64,000 nucleotides of DNA from Cylindrospermum sp. FACHB-282 (GCF_014697195.1 NZ_JACJRJ010000009.1:1-64000), one strand, 5' to 3'. Counted from the stretch's first letter, positions 42,010 through 52,765 are shown. Program-made: numbers and translations. Notes: generated by a model from the sequence alone, not told the origin.

Positions 42010-45000
42010 TGAGTCTTGAACAAGGAAGCAACGGGAAACTGGCAATTGTCGGCATGGATGCGATTTTTGGTGAATGTAATGGTTTAGATGCCTTTGAACG
42101 CAGTATCTACGACGGAAAACAGCATTTCATTCCCCTACCTCCAAAAAGATGGCATGGCATAGATGAGCAAGAAAACCTACTGAAAGAGTATGGTTTGCCA
42201 GAGGGGAAAGCACCTTTGGGGGCATACATTACAGATTTTGAAGTCGATACTTTGGCTTACAAAATCCCCCCAAATGAAATTGAAAAGCTGAATTCTCAAC
42301 AGTTGCTACTGCTAAAGGTTGCCGATCGCGCTTTGAAAGATGCGAAAATGTCTGAAGGGGGCAATGTAGCTGTAATTATCGTTGCTGAAACCGAATTTTC
42401 TGTCCACCAGTTACAACAACGCTGGAATTTATCTTGGCAGATTAAAGACGGTTTGAACGCAGCGGAAATTGCCTTACCTGGAGATAAAATTGCTCAACTG
42501 GAAACCATTGTTAAAGACAGTCTGCACCAGCAAGTAGAGACCGGTGAATATCTCAGCTATATCGCCAACATTATGGCGGGTCGGATTTCGGCTATGTGGA
42601 ATTTCACCGGGCCTTCTTTCACCATCAGCGCTGTGGAAACAGCCACTTTCAAGGCTTTAGAATTGGCACAAATGTTGCTGACGACTGGAGAAGTAGATGC
42701 AGTTGTCGTTGGTGCCGTCGATTTAGCTGGTGGTGTAGAAAATGTGTTGCTGCGAAATCAATGGGGGGCAATTAACACTGGTGTCAATACCTTGAGTTTT
42801 GACCAAAAAGCTAACGGCTGGATGGTTGGGGAAGGTGCCGGTGCTGTTGTTCTTAAGCGTCAGGAAACTGCTTTAGAAAATAGCGAGCGTATCTATGCAG
42901 TTATTGATGCCGTTAACATCGGACAAGCTCATTCTGTAGCTGCCGATGCAGCAACTGTCAACCAAGTCTGCAATCAAGCTTTTGAAATGGCAGGCATTCA
43001 ACCCACAGATGTCAACTATGTGGAGGTTTGCGGCAGTGGAATCCCTCAAGAAGACGAAGCAGAAATCACCGGATTACTGCAAGCTTATCCCCCCGTGGGC
43101 AATGGTTTGCATTGTGCGATTGGTAGCGTCAAAGCGAATATTGGCCATACTTACGTGGCTTCAGGAATTGCTAGTTTAATCAAAACTGCCCTCTGTATCC
43201 ATTACAGATACATTCCCGCCACCCCCAACTGGTCAGGTGTAAAAACACCCCAAGTGTGGGAGGGTAGCCCTTTCTACGTCGCTACAGAGTCAAGACCTTG
43301 GTTTGTGAAAGATGGTGTTAACCGAGTAGCGGCAATTAATAGCCTGGGTTGTGATGGCACTTATGCTCATTTAATTTTGTCGGAAGAACCCAGCCAAGAA
43401 GAACGCAGCAGCAAGTATTTGCAGCAAATGCCCTTTTATCTGTTTCCCTTGGCAGGTGAGTGCAGCACAACTATCTTAGAGGTACTGAACAATCTCCAAC
43501 AAACTATTGAAAATAGTTCCTCTTTATCCAATAGCGCTAGCCAAACTTATGCTACCTATCAGCAGCATTCTCAAGCCAAGTATGTCCTAGCCATCACCGG
43601 ACGAAACAAAAAAGAAATACTCAAACAAATCGAATCTGCTCACAAAGGCGTAAATGATGCCTTTGAGAAAGGTACAGATTGGCAAACACCCCTTGGTAGT
43701 TACTTTACCGCTAAACCATTGGGTAAAGAAGGGGCCACTGCTTATGTGTATCCAGCGGCTGTAAATTCCTATGTCGGCATCGGTCGCAGCGTCTTCCGCT
43801 TATTCCCCAAAGTCTTTGAGGACTTGAAAAGCAACAATCTCTACAACCGCGCTGCCGATGTTGAGAAACTAGTTTACCCCAGAAGCTTGCCGAAATTATC
43901 TACCAGGCAACTAGAAACTCTCGAAAAACGATTGTTGGATGATTCCCTGGCCATGTTTGAGAGTGAAATCGCCTTTGCTAGATACATGACGGCGATTTTC
44001 CGTGATGATTTTCAAGTTAAGCCCCAATTTGTTTTTGGCTATAGCTTGGGTGAAACTAGCATGATGGTGGCTCAAGGGGTTTGGAGTGATTTTGAGGGTG
44101 GAAGTAACACCTTAAACTCATCTCCCCTATTTGGAGACAAGTTATCTGGCCCGAAAAATGCTGTGCGTGAGTATTGGGGATTACCGAATTCTACAGACTC
44201 AGAAGACAAGAGTTTCTGGAATACCTATGTTCTCATGGCCACACCTGCCCAGGTGAGAGAATGTATTAAACAAGAAAATCATGTCTATTTAACTCAGATT
44301 AATACACTAGAAGAAGTATTAATTGCTGGGGATGACGCAGCTTGTCAGAGAGTGATTAAAACCCTTGGCTGTAATGCCTTTGCGGCTCCCTTTGACCATG
44401 CAATTCATGCTGAGGCGATGCGATCGCAATATGGCGAAATCAAAAAGGTAAACACCTTACCAACCCAAGAAGTCCCCGGTATTGTATTTTACTCCGCCGC
44501 TGATTATCAACCAGTGGCCCTAGATAGCGATGCAGTTGCCCACAATATTGCCAAAGGACTGTGCCAACAACTAGACTTTCCCCAACTAGTTAACCGCATC
44601 TACGATGATGGTGCCAAAATCTTTATCGAAGCTGGCGCTGGTGGTGTTTGTTCTCGATGGATTGATAAAATACTCGCCCACAAAGAACACATCACCGTAT
44701 CTCTAAATCGCCGAGGTATGGATGACCATACTTCTCTTGTCAAAGCACTAGCAAAACTCCTCAGCCATCGAGTGTCTTTGGATTTATCACCACTGTATTC
44801 TCCTTCACCAGATACTGCCAACCAAACTAAATTAACACTCAGGAAAATCACCTTGGGCGGCAACTCAATTACTACTTCTATCTTAAGTGAAGAAAACCGA
44901 CAACTTTTCCTCAGTGAGCAGAGGCAACAACACCATCAAAGCATAGCTAAATACCGAGAATCTAAAATTATTAATTCCCTCAAGGCTCACAGCGAAATTA

Positions 45001-45356
45001 GCCTTAGTGCAATTAATTCTCGCCCCATACCACCATCCAATCCCCAGCTAGAAAAAGTTGTAATGAAAACTATCATGGGTAACGGTTTTGAACCGAGAGA
45101 GCAATTACAATCTTCAGAGTTAACTGCCATGACACCCCTAAGTCCTCAACCCGCTCTCGCTCAGGAACCTGGTAATACAATTACCATGCCGGATTTAAAT
45201 ACATCTCAGTATCAAAAGCTGAATGCTAACAATTCAAAATTGGCTCAAGCACACACTAGTTTTTTACAAGCTAGACAGGATTTCAGTCAGCAAATGAGCG
45301 AAATCATTCAATTGCAATTAGCTTGCGCCCAAAATTTGCTCAACGAAAAATCCTGA
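42009..45356 (+). CDS. hglC: HglC: chain-length-factor-like KS plus acyltransferase
   Basis: The 1115-residue protein begins with a KS-like domain that has lost its active cysteine. Where KS proteins have AACAS it reads AVETA, with Glu210 in place of Cys. The HGTGT motif is also changed to CGSGI. It is therefore a chain-length-factor type partner for HglD. From about residue 540 an acyltransferase domain follows, with Ser679 in FVFGYSLGETS. The C-terminus holds a helical module (HTSFLQARQDFSQQMSEII) similar to those in HglE and probably used for docking. It is translationally coupled to hglD. Confidence 0.88.
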   Translation: MSLEQGSNGKLAIVGMDAIFGECNGLDAFERSIYDGKQHFIPLPPKRWHGIDEQENLLKEYGLPEGKAPLGAYITDFEVDTLAYKIPPNEIEKLNSQQLLLLKVADRALKDAKMSEGGNVAVIIVAETEFSVHQLQQRWNLSWQIKDGLNAAEIALPGDKIAQLETIVKDSLHQQVETGEYLSYIANIMAGRISAMWNFTGPSFTISAVETATFKALELAQMLLTTGEVDAVVVGAVDLAGGVENVLLRNQWGAINTGVNTLSFDQKANGWMVGEGAGAVVLKRQETALENSERIYAVIDAVNIGQAHSVAADAATVNQVCNQAFEMAGIQPTDVNYVEVCGSGIPQEDEAEITGLLQAYPPVGNGLHCAIGSVKANIGHTYVASGIASLIKTALCIHYRYIPATPNWSGVKTPQVWEGSPFYVATESRPWFVKDGVNRVAAINSLGCDGTYAHLILSEEPSQEERSSKYLQQMPFYLFPLAGECSTTILEVLNNLQQTIENSSSLSNSASQTYATYQQHSQAKYVLAITGRNKKEILKQIESAHKGVNDAFEKGTDWQTPLGSYFTAKPLGKEGATAYVYPAAVNSYVGIGRSVFRLFPKVFEDLKSNNLYNRAADVEKLVYPRSLPKLSTRQLETLEKRLLDDSLAMFESEIAFARYMTAIFRDDFQVKPQFVFGYSLGETSMMVAQGVWSDFEGGSNTLNSSPLFGDKLSGPKNAVREYWGLPNSTDSEDKSFWNTYVLMATPAQVRECIKQENHVYLTQINTLEEVLIAGDDAACQRVIKTLGCNAFAAPFDHAIHAEAMRSQYGEIKKVNTLPTQEVPGIVFYSAADYQPVALDSDAVAHNIAKGLCQQLDFPQLVNRIYDDGAKIFIEAGAGGVCSRWIDKILAHKEHITVSLNRRGMDDHTSLVKALAKLLSHRVSLDLSPLYSPSPDTANQTKLTLRKITLGGNSITTSILSEENRQLFLSEQRQQHHQSIAKYRESKIINSLKAHSEISLSAINSRPIPPSNPQLEKVVMKTIMGNGFEPREQLQSSELTAMTPLSPQPALAQEPGNTITMPDLNTSQYQKLNANNSKLAQAHTSFLQARQDFSQQMSEIIQLQLACAQNLLNEKS

Positions 45357-45385
45357 TTTAACCCAAACTTTCCCTAGTTTTTACT

Positions 45386-45436
45386 CGTTCCCAGTCTCTG
45401 ACTGGGAATGCATTCTCAGAGGCTCCCGCCTCCTTG
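45386..45436. repeat. Dispersed TTCCCAGTC-family repeat
   Basis: CTCGTTCCCAGTCTCTGACT plus GGGAATGC and GAGGCTCCCGCCTCC match, in inverted orientation, 16555-16607. It lies in the 112-base gap between hglC and hglA. Confidence 0.75.
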
Positions 45437-45468
45437 CCTCCTATTTAATAACTTGAGGGATAACTTCC

Positions 45469-47127
45469 GTGACAACCGTAGATACGGTACGCAGCAAACA
45501 TAATAATGGTCTTGATTTTTTCCCCTGTTTTTACAATCAAACCCAAGTATGGAAAGGTTCATTAGATTGCATATCTTTTGAGCAAAACGCCATCAAAGAT
45601 AAATTGCTGGCATTGGATAAATCTTGTTACATTGTTAAAGTCGCCGAAAAAATCGGTGTTACTAATGATGGGTATTTATCCCCTGCCGATAACAATGCCG
45701 CCCAAGTAGAACTACTATTGTCTGTTCCCCCACTCCGCATTCAACAGTTAGGCGATCCAAATTTTCTCGCCTTTCATGGAGTCAAATATGCCTACATAAC
45801 TGGGGCAATGGCTGGCGGTATTGCTTCTGAAGAAATGGTAATTGCACTCGGAAAAGAGAAAATATTAAGCTCTTTTGGTGCAGGCGGTTTAAGTCCAGAT
45901 CGTTTAGAATCAGCCATTAACCGCATTCAACAAGCTTTACCTCACGGCCCTTATGCTTTCAATTTAATTCACAGTCCTAGTGAACCGGCAATTGAACGCC
46001 GCGCAGTAGATTTATACCTCAAATATGAGGTGAGAACAGTAGAAGCTTCTGCATTCCTAGACTTAACCGCTAACATTGTCTATTACCGGGCAGCTGGGCT
46101 AAGTTTGAATGCTGCTAATCAAATTGAAATTAAAAATAAAGTCATTGCCAAAATTTCTCGCCGAGAAGTTGCCACTAAATTTTTGCAGCCAGCACCAGCA
46201 AGAATTCTCAAAGAACTTGTTGAGCAAGGACTAATTAGTGAGTTACAAGCAACTCTCGCCACCAAAGTTCCCATGGCTGATGATATTACCGTAGAAGCTG
46301 ATTCTGGTGGTCATACAGATAATCGTCCCTTAGTTTGTTTGTTACCTTCTATCATTAGCTTGCGGGATGAAATTCAAGCACAATATCATTACGCAAAACC
46401 CATTAGAGTAGGTGCTGCTGGTGGAATTGGTACGCCACAATCAGCCTTAGCTGCCTTGATGATGGGGGCAGCTTATGTGATGACAGGCTCAATCAATCAG
46501 TCTTGCATTGAAGCTGGAAGCTCAGAACACACCAAGAAGTTACTAGCTCAAGCCGAAATGGCCGATATGATGATGGCTCCAGCGGCAGATATGTTTGAAA
46601 TGGGCGTTAAGCTGCAAGTCCTCAAACGCGGCACAATGTTCCCAATGCGCGCGCAAAAACTATTTGAACTCTACCGCAGCTATGACTCAATTGAAGAAAT
46701 TCCTCTAGCAGAAAGAGAGAAGTTAGAAAAACAAGTTTTTCGCAAAACTATTGCCGAAGTATGGGAAGGCAGTGCCGCTTATTTATCTCAAAGAAATCCT
46801 GAGAAATTGGGCAAGGCAGTCAATAATCCCAAACTGAAAATGGCTGTGATTTTCCGCTGGTATTTAGGATTGTCTTCCCGTTGGTCTCTTGCTGGAGAAA
46901 AAGGACGAGAAGCCGATTATCAAATTTGGTGTGGCCCGGCAATGGGTAGTTTCAACGACTGGGTTCGGGGTTCCTACTTGTCTGAACCAAATAATCGTCG
47001 TGTAGTTGACGTTGCCGACCAAATTATGACGGGAGCAGCGTATTTATACCGTATGCAAAGTTTGAAAATTCAAGGGCTGCAAATATCTGATCATTATAGT
47101 CAATTTCAACCATTTTGTGCTAAATAG
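45469..47127 (+). CDS. hglA: PfaD-like enoyl reductase HglA
   Basis: The 552-residue flavoprotein matches PfaD, the FMN-dependent trans-acting enoyl reductase of PUFA-type synthases. Recognisable blocks are [58 protein letters not shown] and [16 protein letters not shown]. It would reduce enoyl intermediates to give the saturated parts of the aglycone. GTG 45469 follows GAGGGA with an 8-base spacer. The gene is 11 bases upstream of hglB. Confidence 0.88.
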   Translation: MTTVDTVRSKHNNGLDFFPCFYNQTQVWKGSLDCISFEQNAIKDKLLALDKSCYIVKVAEKIGVTNDGYLSPADNNAAQVELLLSVPPLRIQQLGDPNFLAFHGVKYAYITGAMAGGIASEEMVIALGKEKILSSFGAGGLSPDRLESAINRIQQALPHGPYAFNLIHSPSEPAIERRAVDLYLKYEVRTVEASAFLDLTANIVYYRAAGLSLNAANQIEIKNKVIAKISRREVATKFLQPAPARILKELVEQGLISELQATLATKVPMADDITVEADSGGHTDNRPLVCLLPSIISLRDEIQAQYHYAKPIRVGAAGGIGTPQSALAALMMGAAYVMTGSINQSCIEAGSSEHTKKLLAQAEMADMMMAPAADMFEMGVKLQVLKRGTMFPMRAQKLFELYRSYDSIEEIPLAEREKLEKQVFRKTIAEVWEGSAAYLSQRNPEKLGKAVNNPKLKMAVIFRWYLGLSSRWSLAGEKGREADYQIWCGPAMGSFNDWVRGSYLSEPNNRRVVDVADQIMTGAAYLYRMQSLKIQGLQISDHYSQFQPFCAK

Positions 47128-47138
47128 GAGATGTAAAA

Positions 47139-48650
47139 ATGAGTTTTAAACAGTCTTATACTGCCGAAGATATTCAATCATGGTTAGTGGCTAACCTGGC
47201 TGAATTAATCGGGGTTTCTACAGATGAAATAGATGTTAAAGAACATTTAGAAAACTACGGTTTAGATTCAGCCCAGGCAATGATTTTGGTGAGTAAGTTG
47301 GAGAAATTGCTGGGATTTCAACCATCTCCGCTTCTCCTATGGCATTACCCAAATATTGAAGCTCTTTCCCAGCGTTTAGCGGAAGAATTACCAGCCAATT
47401 CTCAGGTTCAAGATACCCTCTCTCCTGTCAAGACTGCTACCCCTATCTTAGATTTGGGTGCGGAAGTTATTCTTGATTCTACTATCCAACCTGATATTGC
47501 CTCTTATGTGGCTGTAGATGAACCTAAGCAGATATTTTTAACTGGAGGAACAGGCTATTTAGGCGCTTTTATTATCCAGGAATTATTACAAAAAACTCAG
47601 GCGAATATCTATTGCTTAGTGCGTGCTGATAATGCCGCAGAAGGCAAGATTAAACTGCAAAAAAACCTGGAAGCTTATGCACTTTGGGATGAGCAGTTTA
47701 ATTCCAGAATTATCCCGATTGTTGGTGATTTGTCTCAGCCATTGTTGGGAATTGGCGCTGAACAGTTTCAAGTACTTGCGGCAAATATTGATACTATCTA
47801 CCACAGCGCTGCTTTGCTGAATTATGTTTTTCCCTACTCGGCACTTAAAGCAGCCAATGTTTTGGGAACTCAAGAAGTTTTGCGCTTGGCTTGTCGTGTC
47901 AAAGTTAAACCTGTACATTACGTTTCTAGTGTCGCTGTTTTTGAATCACCTGCTTATGCTGGTAAGCTTGTTCAAGAACAGGATGACTTCAATCACTGGG
48001 AAGGTATTTTTCTTGGTTATTCTCAGACTAAATGGGTAGCAGAAAAGTTAGTTAAGGTAGCTCGTGACCGAGGACTTCCTGTCACCATCCATAGACCACC
48101 TTTAATTTCAGGAGATAGCAAAACAGGTATTTGTAACACACATGATTTTATCAATTTGATGGTCAAAGGCTGTTTACAAATGGGAGCATTTCCTGATGTA
48201 GACTATATGTTAGATATGTCTCCTGTAGACTATGTTAGCAAAGCGGTTGTTTATCTATCCCAGCAAAAATCATCTATTGGTAAGGCTTTTAATTTACAAC
48301 ATCCCCAACCTGTTCCTTTGAAAGCTTTAATTGACTGGATTCGCTCTTTTGGTTTTTCAATTGAGATGATTCCCTATCAACAATGGCAAGACAAGTTAAT
48401 TAATGATGTCTCTTCTGTGGACAATCCTTTATACACCCTGCGACCTTTTTTGCTAGAGCGTTGGTCTGATGAGCAACTGACTATTCCTGATTTGTATTTG
48501 CAAGCTAGAAGACCTCATATTAGCTGCCAATATACCCTAAATGCACTCGCAGGCAGTTCTATTGTCTGTCCACCGATTGACTCTCAATTGTTGATCACTT
48601 ACACCTCCTACTTGGTTCAAACTGGTTTCTTGAATATGGCTCAGTTATAA
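47139..48650 (+). CDS. hglB: HglB (HetM): ACP-thioester reductase
   Basis: The 503-residue protein has an N-terminal carrier domain (residues 8-85) with the phosphopantetheine Ser in [10 protein letters not shown] thioester-reductase SDR domain follows, starting at [14 protein letters not shown] (residue 130), with [11 protein letters not shown] as the YxxxK site. It releases the finished chain by NADPH-dependent reduction, which yields the terminal hydroxyl carried by heterocyst glycolipid aglycones. ATG 47139 follows AGGAGA closely. It is the last synthase gene before hetN. Confidence 0.92.
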   Translation: MSFKQSYTAEDIQSWLVANLAELIGVSTDEIDVKEHLENYGLDSAQAMILVSKLEKLLGFQPSPLLLWHYPNIEALSQRLAEELPANSQVQDTLSPVKTATPILDLGAEVILDSTIQPDIASYVAVDEPKQIFLTGGTGYLGAFIIQELLQKTQANIYCLVRADNAAEGKIKLQKNLEAYALWDEQFNSRIIPIVGDLSQPLLGIGAEQFQVLAANIDTIYHSAALLNYVFPYSALKAANVLGTQEVLRLACRVKVKPVHYVSSVAVFESPAYAGKLVQEQDDFNHWEGIFLGYSQTKWVAEKLVKVARDRGLPVTIHRPPLISGDSKTGICNTHDFINLMVKGCLQMGAFPDVDYMLDMSPVDYVSKAVVYLSQQKSSIGKAFNLQHPQPVPLKALIDWIRSFGFSIEMIPYQQWQDKLINDVSSVDNPLYTLRPFLLERWSDEQLTIPDLYLQARRPHISCQYTLNALAGSSIVCPPIDSQLLITYTSYLVQTGFLNMAQL

Positions 48651-48751
48651 TAGTATTTTCTGAGTAAGAATGAAGAAAAATGATGAGTAAATATTTTCTT
48701 CATTCTTTATTCAGGATTAACTACAATTAGATGCAGGATTAAAATTTTGTT

Positions 48752-48811
48752 TGTAGTGAGCGATTTATCGCTCAGTTAAATTATTTTAAGGACTGAAGTC
48801 CTGACTACGAG
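48752..48811. repeat. Dispersed palindromic repeat (GTAGTGAGCG...CTGACTACGA)
   Basis: GAGCGATTTATCGCTC and GGACTGAAGTCC are nested palindromes inside inverted TAGT/ACTA ends. The element lies in the 300-base gap between hglB and hetN. The rest of the gap shows no gene; a promoter for hetN is expected here. Confidence 0.7.
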
Positions 48812-48950
48812 CTTTTTTAAGCATTTGCAAGGGGAACGACTTCAGACATTTCTGGTGGTTCAAATATGACAGTTACTTGATTGTAGGCAACTGAAAACCA
48901 CGCTCATATCCAGGGCAGCTTCATCAAGTTGACTTCACCAAATTGCTGAT

Positions 48951-49754
48951 ATGAAAACAACAGAACAAATTCAGTGTAAACAAACTGCTCTGATTACTGG
49001 GGCAGCTAGTGGAATCGGCTACGAATTAGCCTGTATTTTTGCCCATGATGATTACAATCTTGTATTAGTAGATAGAAACGGGTTAAAACTCTCAGAGATG
49101 GCGGTGCAGTTTCAACAAGAATTGGAAATTTCTGTTAGAGTTATTGTCAAGGATCTATCCGTATCAACATCTCCTCAAGAAATATTCACAGAGTTGCAGC
49201 AAGCAGGTATTAAGGTTGATGTGCTAGTGAATAATGCTGGATTTGGTACTTATGGGTTATTTAATGAAACAGACCTACCTATCGAATTGGAAATGATTCA
49301 GGTGAATTTGGTTTGTCTCACCCATTTAACCAAGTTATTTTTGAAGGAAATGGTCAAGCAAGGCAAGGGCAAAATATTAAATGTTTCTTCGGCGGCGGCT
49401 TTTCAACCAGGCCCTTTGATGGCAGTTTATTTTGCTACTAAGGCTTATATCTTATATTTTTCAGAAGCGATCGCCAATGAATTAGAAGGTACTGGTGTCA
49501 GTGTGACAGTTCTTTGTCCAGGTTCAACTACATCTGCTTTTCACGAAAGAACAGGGATGGCAGACTCTAAGTTGCTCAAGGGTAAGAAGATGATGGATGC
49601 CCAAACAGTAGCTCAGATTGGTTATCAGGCTCTAATGAAGGGTAAAACGGTTGTCATTCCTGGTTTGCTAAATCGGCTACTTGCCAAATGTGTCAGGTTT
49701 GTACCCAGAAAGCTGGTGACAAGAATTGTGAGAACTATGCAGGAAGATAAATAA
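48951..49754 (+). CDS. hetN: Short-chain dehydrogenase HetN, without the RGSGR motif
   Basis: The 267-residue SDR has TGAASGIGYE (cofactor), NNAG, VSS and Tyr160/Lys164 in YFATK. Position beyond hglB and before a convergent hetI identifies it as hetN. In Anabaena PCC 7120 HetN maintains heterocyst spacing, and an RGSGR stretch inside the protein is linked to inhibition of HetR. Here the aligned site, just before ILNVSS, reads KQGKGK (residues 136-141), so the pentapeptide is absent. The enzymatic residues are intact, which suggests the dehydrogenase role, perhaps in lipid synthesis, is the conserved one. The stop lies one base from the hetI stop. Confidence 0.88.
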   Translation: MKTTEQIQCKQTALITGAASGIGYELACIFAHDDYNLVLVDRNGLKLSEMAVQFQQELEISVRVIVKDLSVSTSPQEIFTELQQAGIKVDVLVNNAGFGTYGLFNETDLPIELEMIQVNLVCLTHLTKLFLKEMVKQGKGKILNVSSAAAFQPGPLMAVYFATKAYILYFSEAIANELEGTGVSVTVLCPGSTTSAFHERTGMADSKLLKGKKMMDAQTVAQIGYQALMKGKTVVIPGLLNRLLAKCVRFVPRKLVTRIVRTMQEDK

Positions 49755-49755
49755 A

Positions 49756-50478
49756 TCAATAATGCCAGTACTGGAAACACCAACCATCACCCGCAACAAC
49801 CACAGCAGCTCGATAATTGCTATCAGGCACTAATTCCTTAAGACTCCAGTCTTGAGATATCAGCAACTTAGCTGGTTCTGTGGGAGTCAGGGACACCTCA
49901 ATTTCCTCTAGTTGAGCTAGTCCGTCTCCAGTTGCTTTTAAATAGGCTTCCTTGCAAGTCCAGTACCGGAAAAACACCTCTGGTTGCTCTTTTGCAGTTA
50001 ATGAGCGCACTACATCATATTCTCTTGGTAAAAAGAACCGCTTGGCCAGGCTTTCCAGGTCAGAAACAGGGCGGATGTATTCTATATCTACACCAATTTG
50101 GCCGCAACTCACCCCACACAAACCCAACCCCTCAGAGTGAGACAAGTTAAAAAACAGTCCGCTATCAGCAAATATCTCCCCTAACATCGGCTTGCCACGG
50201 GGTTGATAATCAAACTGCACTTTTGCCGGCTCGATACCCAAATAGCGCCCTAATATAGCTCTGAGGCTACCACGTCCAGCGATAAACCGCTGCCGATGCT
50301 CTTGAAAATAAAACCGTTCAGCCCTCGCTATTTCATCGCTGGAGAGGGTTGCGGCTAAAGATTGTAGTTGTGCTTCTGGTTGATCAAGGTCTATTTTCCA
50401 GATATGCACATCCTTGGGCGATAAAGTTAAATCTGTGGGTGCGGGCAGCCAGGGATAATTAGAATCAGTCACAAGCAA
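49756..50478 (-). CDS. hetI: 4'-phosphopantetheinyl transferase HetI (Sfp type)
   Basis: The 240-residue Sfp-type enzyme has GRGSLRAILGRYLG, FNLSHSEGLGLCGV, IGVDIEYIRP and WTCKEAYLKATGDG, the metal- and CoA-binding motifs. It transfers phosphopantetheine from CoA to carrier proteins. In this context these are the ACPs of HglE and HglB. The frame starts at a TTG (50478) or a GTG two codons later; neither has a clear ribosome site. It is convergent with hetN. Confidence 0.93.
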   Translation of the reverse strand: MLVTDSNYPWLPAPTDLTLSPKDVHIWKIDLDQPEAQLQSLAATLSSDEIARAERFYFQEHRQRFIAGRGSLRAILGRYLGIEPAKVQFDYQPRGKPMLGEIFADSGLFFNLSHSEGLGLCGVSCGQIGVDIEYIRPVSDLESLAKRFFLPREYDVVRSLTAKEQPEVFFRYWTCKEAYLKATGDGLAQLEEIEVSLTPTEPAKLLISQDWSLKELVPDSNYRAAVVVAGDGWCFQYWHY

Positions 50479-50532
50479 TTCAAAATTTAAGCAGGAGGGA
50501 TGGTCAGGATGTTTGATGAACTGGAAGATAAA

Positions 50533-51621
50533 TTATCTAACCAGTGAAATGCTCTCTATCTTTTCTTGCCGTTTTTCCCCCAGCCACTGTAACACGCGAT
50601 TCCATGCCCACCAAGGATCAGGGTCTTGGGCTTGCCGCTGGCATTGTTTGCTACTCAAATAGCCCAGGTGTCCCCCATGACGGGTAAGTAACAAATCAAT
50701 TACCGGGTTGCTAGCACAGCCAGCTTCCAATTCGGGTACAATCGCTGGATGAAAAAATGGGTCATCGGCAGCATAGACAATTAAGGTCGGTTTAGAAAGT
50801 TTGGGTAACAGTTGTAAAGCACTACTGGCTTCATAATATGCTTCCACAGTGGAAAAACCCAAGCGCTTAATTACCAGTTGTTCATCAAATCCCCAAATGC
50901 TGTTTGCCCGTGAAATCGCTTCTGGGTCAAGGCTACCAGGATGAGCATTATGTATTTTCCAGGCGAGTTTTTTCAAATCTTTGGCAATCCCGGCTTCAAA
51001 GTATTTGCCAATCGGTTGTTTGACTAAATAAGTGAGCGATCGCAAAGAATCCAAACTCGGACAAATTACCGCCCCACCCGCAATGTCACTGTCTTTTAGC
51101 CCTAAATACTCATTTCCCCTCATCAAATCCGCCGCAATTTTCAGCCCCCAAAGCGCCAATTGCCCCCCCAATGAAAACCCTGTAAACCAAAATTTCTTCG
51201 GACATCCCATATTTGCCGCCGCCGCTGCAATATGCACAAAATCTTCCCCCTCATACAAGCCATCGGAGGTCAAAGTCGGCGACAACTCGGCGGTTTTGCC
51301 GTGGGCACGCCAATCAAATAACACCACGGCGTATCCTTGAGCATAAGCTTTCCGTCCCAGCAGTCGCAAAGACCAACCTTCATCTAAATCCCCTGTAATG
51401 CCATAAGTACCCACAATTGTGCTGTGAGCATTTTCCGGTATGGCCACCCAACCAAAAATTGGCACACCTTGCCCACCCATAAAGATCATTTTGTGGTAAG
51501 GCGGCTCTGGATGTAGAGTGGTATTCTCCCAATTACGTTCTCCCCACAAAGCAGTGTACACAGTCAGAGCTACACCGTTTTGCAGCAACTGCGGCGGTTT
51601 ATAGGCTGGATAATGCTTCAT
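50533..51621 (-). CDS. Alpha/beta-fold hydrolase (YheT family)
   Basis: The 362-residue protein has the nucleophile elbow GFSLGGQLAL, an Asp in VYAADDPFFHP and the final His in TRHGGHLGYL, a full Ser-Asp-His triad. The VLFDWRAHGKTAE block fits YheT-type esterases. The substrate is unknown. It lies 55 bases upstream of hetI on the same strand, so the two may be co-transcribed. ATG 51621 opens MKHYPAYKPPQLLQNG, the usual N-terminus of the family. Confidence 0.87.
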   Translation of the reverse strand: MKHYPAYKPPQLLQNGVALTVYTALWGERNWENTTLHPEPPYHKMIFMGGQGVPIFGWVAIPENAHSTIVGTYGITGDLDEGWSLRLLGRKAYAQGYAVVLFDWRAHGKTAELSPTLTSDGLYEGEDFVHIAAAAANMGCPKKFWFTGFSLGGQLALWGLKIAADLMRGNEYLGLKDSDIAGGAVICPSLDSLRSLTYLVKQPIGKYFEAGIAKDLKKLAWKIHNAHPGSLDPEAISRANSIWGFDEQLVIKRLGFSTVEAYYEASSALQLLPKLSKPTLIVYAADDPFFHPAIVPELEAGCASNPVIDLLLTRHGGHLGYLSSKQCQRQAQDPDPWWAWNRVLQWLGEKRQEKIESISLVR

Positions 51622-51776
51622 AGATGGAATTTCGAGTGATTTGGTCTTGATTTGACGATTCTTTAATCTTAATATTTATGTAAGATTTAAAATCTTTTTT
51701 ATAATCAGGACAGCAATCTTTGTATCTATCAAAGGTTCTTAATTATCCTTAAATAAGTAGCCATAATTTTTTAAGA

Positions 51777-52520
51777 ATGCCGAGGATTCTTGTCATAGAC
51801 GATGACCCAGCGATTTCAGAACTCGTTGCTGTCAATCTAGAGATGGCTGGCTACGATGTTAGCCAAGCCGAAGACGGCATCAAAGGTCAAGCGCTGGCCC
51901 TCCAGCTACAACCAGACCTGATCATGCTCGATCTGATGTTGCCCAGGGTAGACGGCTTTACCGTTTGCCAACGCTTGCGTCGGGATGAGCGCACCGCTGA
52001 GATCCCCGTCTTAATGTTGACGGCTTTAAGCCAAACTCAGAACAAGGTAGAAGGCTTTAACGCCGGCGCAGATGACTACCTCACTAAGCCCTTTGAACTG
52101 GAAGAAATGCTGGCACGAGTGCGGGCCCTCTTGCGGCGTACTGACCGCATTCCCCAAGCAGCAAAGCATAGTGAAATTCTCAACTATGGGCCTCTTACCC
52201 TCGTTCCAGAAAGATTTGAGGCTATATGGTTCAATGAGACTGTAAAACTGACTCACTTGGAATTTGAGCTACTTCACTGTTTGCTTCAGCGCCACGGACA
52301 AACAGTTTCCCCCAGCGAAATTCTTAGAGAAGTCTGGGGTTACGATCCAGATGATGATATCGAAACAATTCGAGTCCATATCCGCCATTTGCGAACCAAA
52401 CTCGAACCAGATCCCCGCCACCCTCGCTATATCAAGACGGTATATGGTGCGGGATACTGTCTAGAGTTACCCAGTGTACAGTCAGCAAGTGAGGGGGTTA
52501 CCACAACAGTAGTTGAGTAA
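51777..52520 (+). CDS. rpaA: OmpR-type response regulator RpaA
   Basis: The 247-residue protein has a receiver domain (DDD at residues 8-10, phosphorylated Asp in [13 protein letters not shown], Lys in LTKPFE). An OmpR-type winged helix follows ([32 protein letters not shown]). The sequence fits RpaA, the master output regulator of the cyanobacterial circadian clock, better than RpaB. The last 15 residues are a variable tail. A strong terminator follows. Confidence 0.85.
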   Translation: MPRILVIDDDPAISELVAVNLEMAGYDVSQAEDGIKGQALALQLQPDLIMLDLMLPRVDGFTVCQRLRRDERTAEIPVLMLTALSQTQNKVEGFNAGADDYLTKPFELEEMLARVRALLRRTDRIPQAAKHSEILNYGPLTLVPERFEAIWFNETVKLTHLEFELLHCLLQRHGQTVSPSEILREVWGYDPDDDIETIRVHIRHLRTKLEPDPRHPRYIKTVYGAGYCLELPSVQSASEGVTTTVVE

Positions 52521-52560
52521 ATATATCTCTTAATTTGCTCACTTCCCTTCACTAATGACA

Positions 52561-52599
52561 AAATTGGCACTCCTTGAATCTTTCCAGGAGTGCCAATTT
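52561..52599 (+). terminator. Strong intrinsic terminator after rpaA
   Basis: AAATTGGCACTCCT at 52561-52574 pairs perfectly with AGGAGTGCCAATTT at 52586-52599, and TATTT follows. It is 40 bases past the rpaA stop. Confidence 0.9.
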
Positions 52600-52732
52600 A
52601 TTTAAAATTATATGAGTATCATTACTATAAACCTGGGCATTTAATTTCCTGTAAGCCTTATTTGGTCAGGGTATTGGTGAATTTTACTCTGATTCAGTCC
52701 CGTCAATACTTAGATGCGATCGCCCTGCGGGT

Positions 52733-52748
52733 ACAATGTAAACATTGT
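52733..52748. promoter_or_regulatory. Perfect palindrome, candidate operator
   Basis: ACAATGT, AA, ACATTGT form a perfect 7-2-7 inverted repeat 17 bases before the GTG start of the ADC-like gene. Its size and position fit a binding site for a dimeric repressor or activator. It is seen once; a second site is not obvious. Confidence 0.55.
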
Positions 52749-52765
52749 GTATGTGAGAATTTCTG

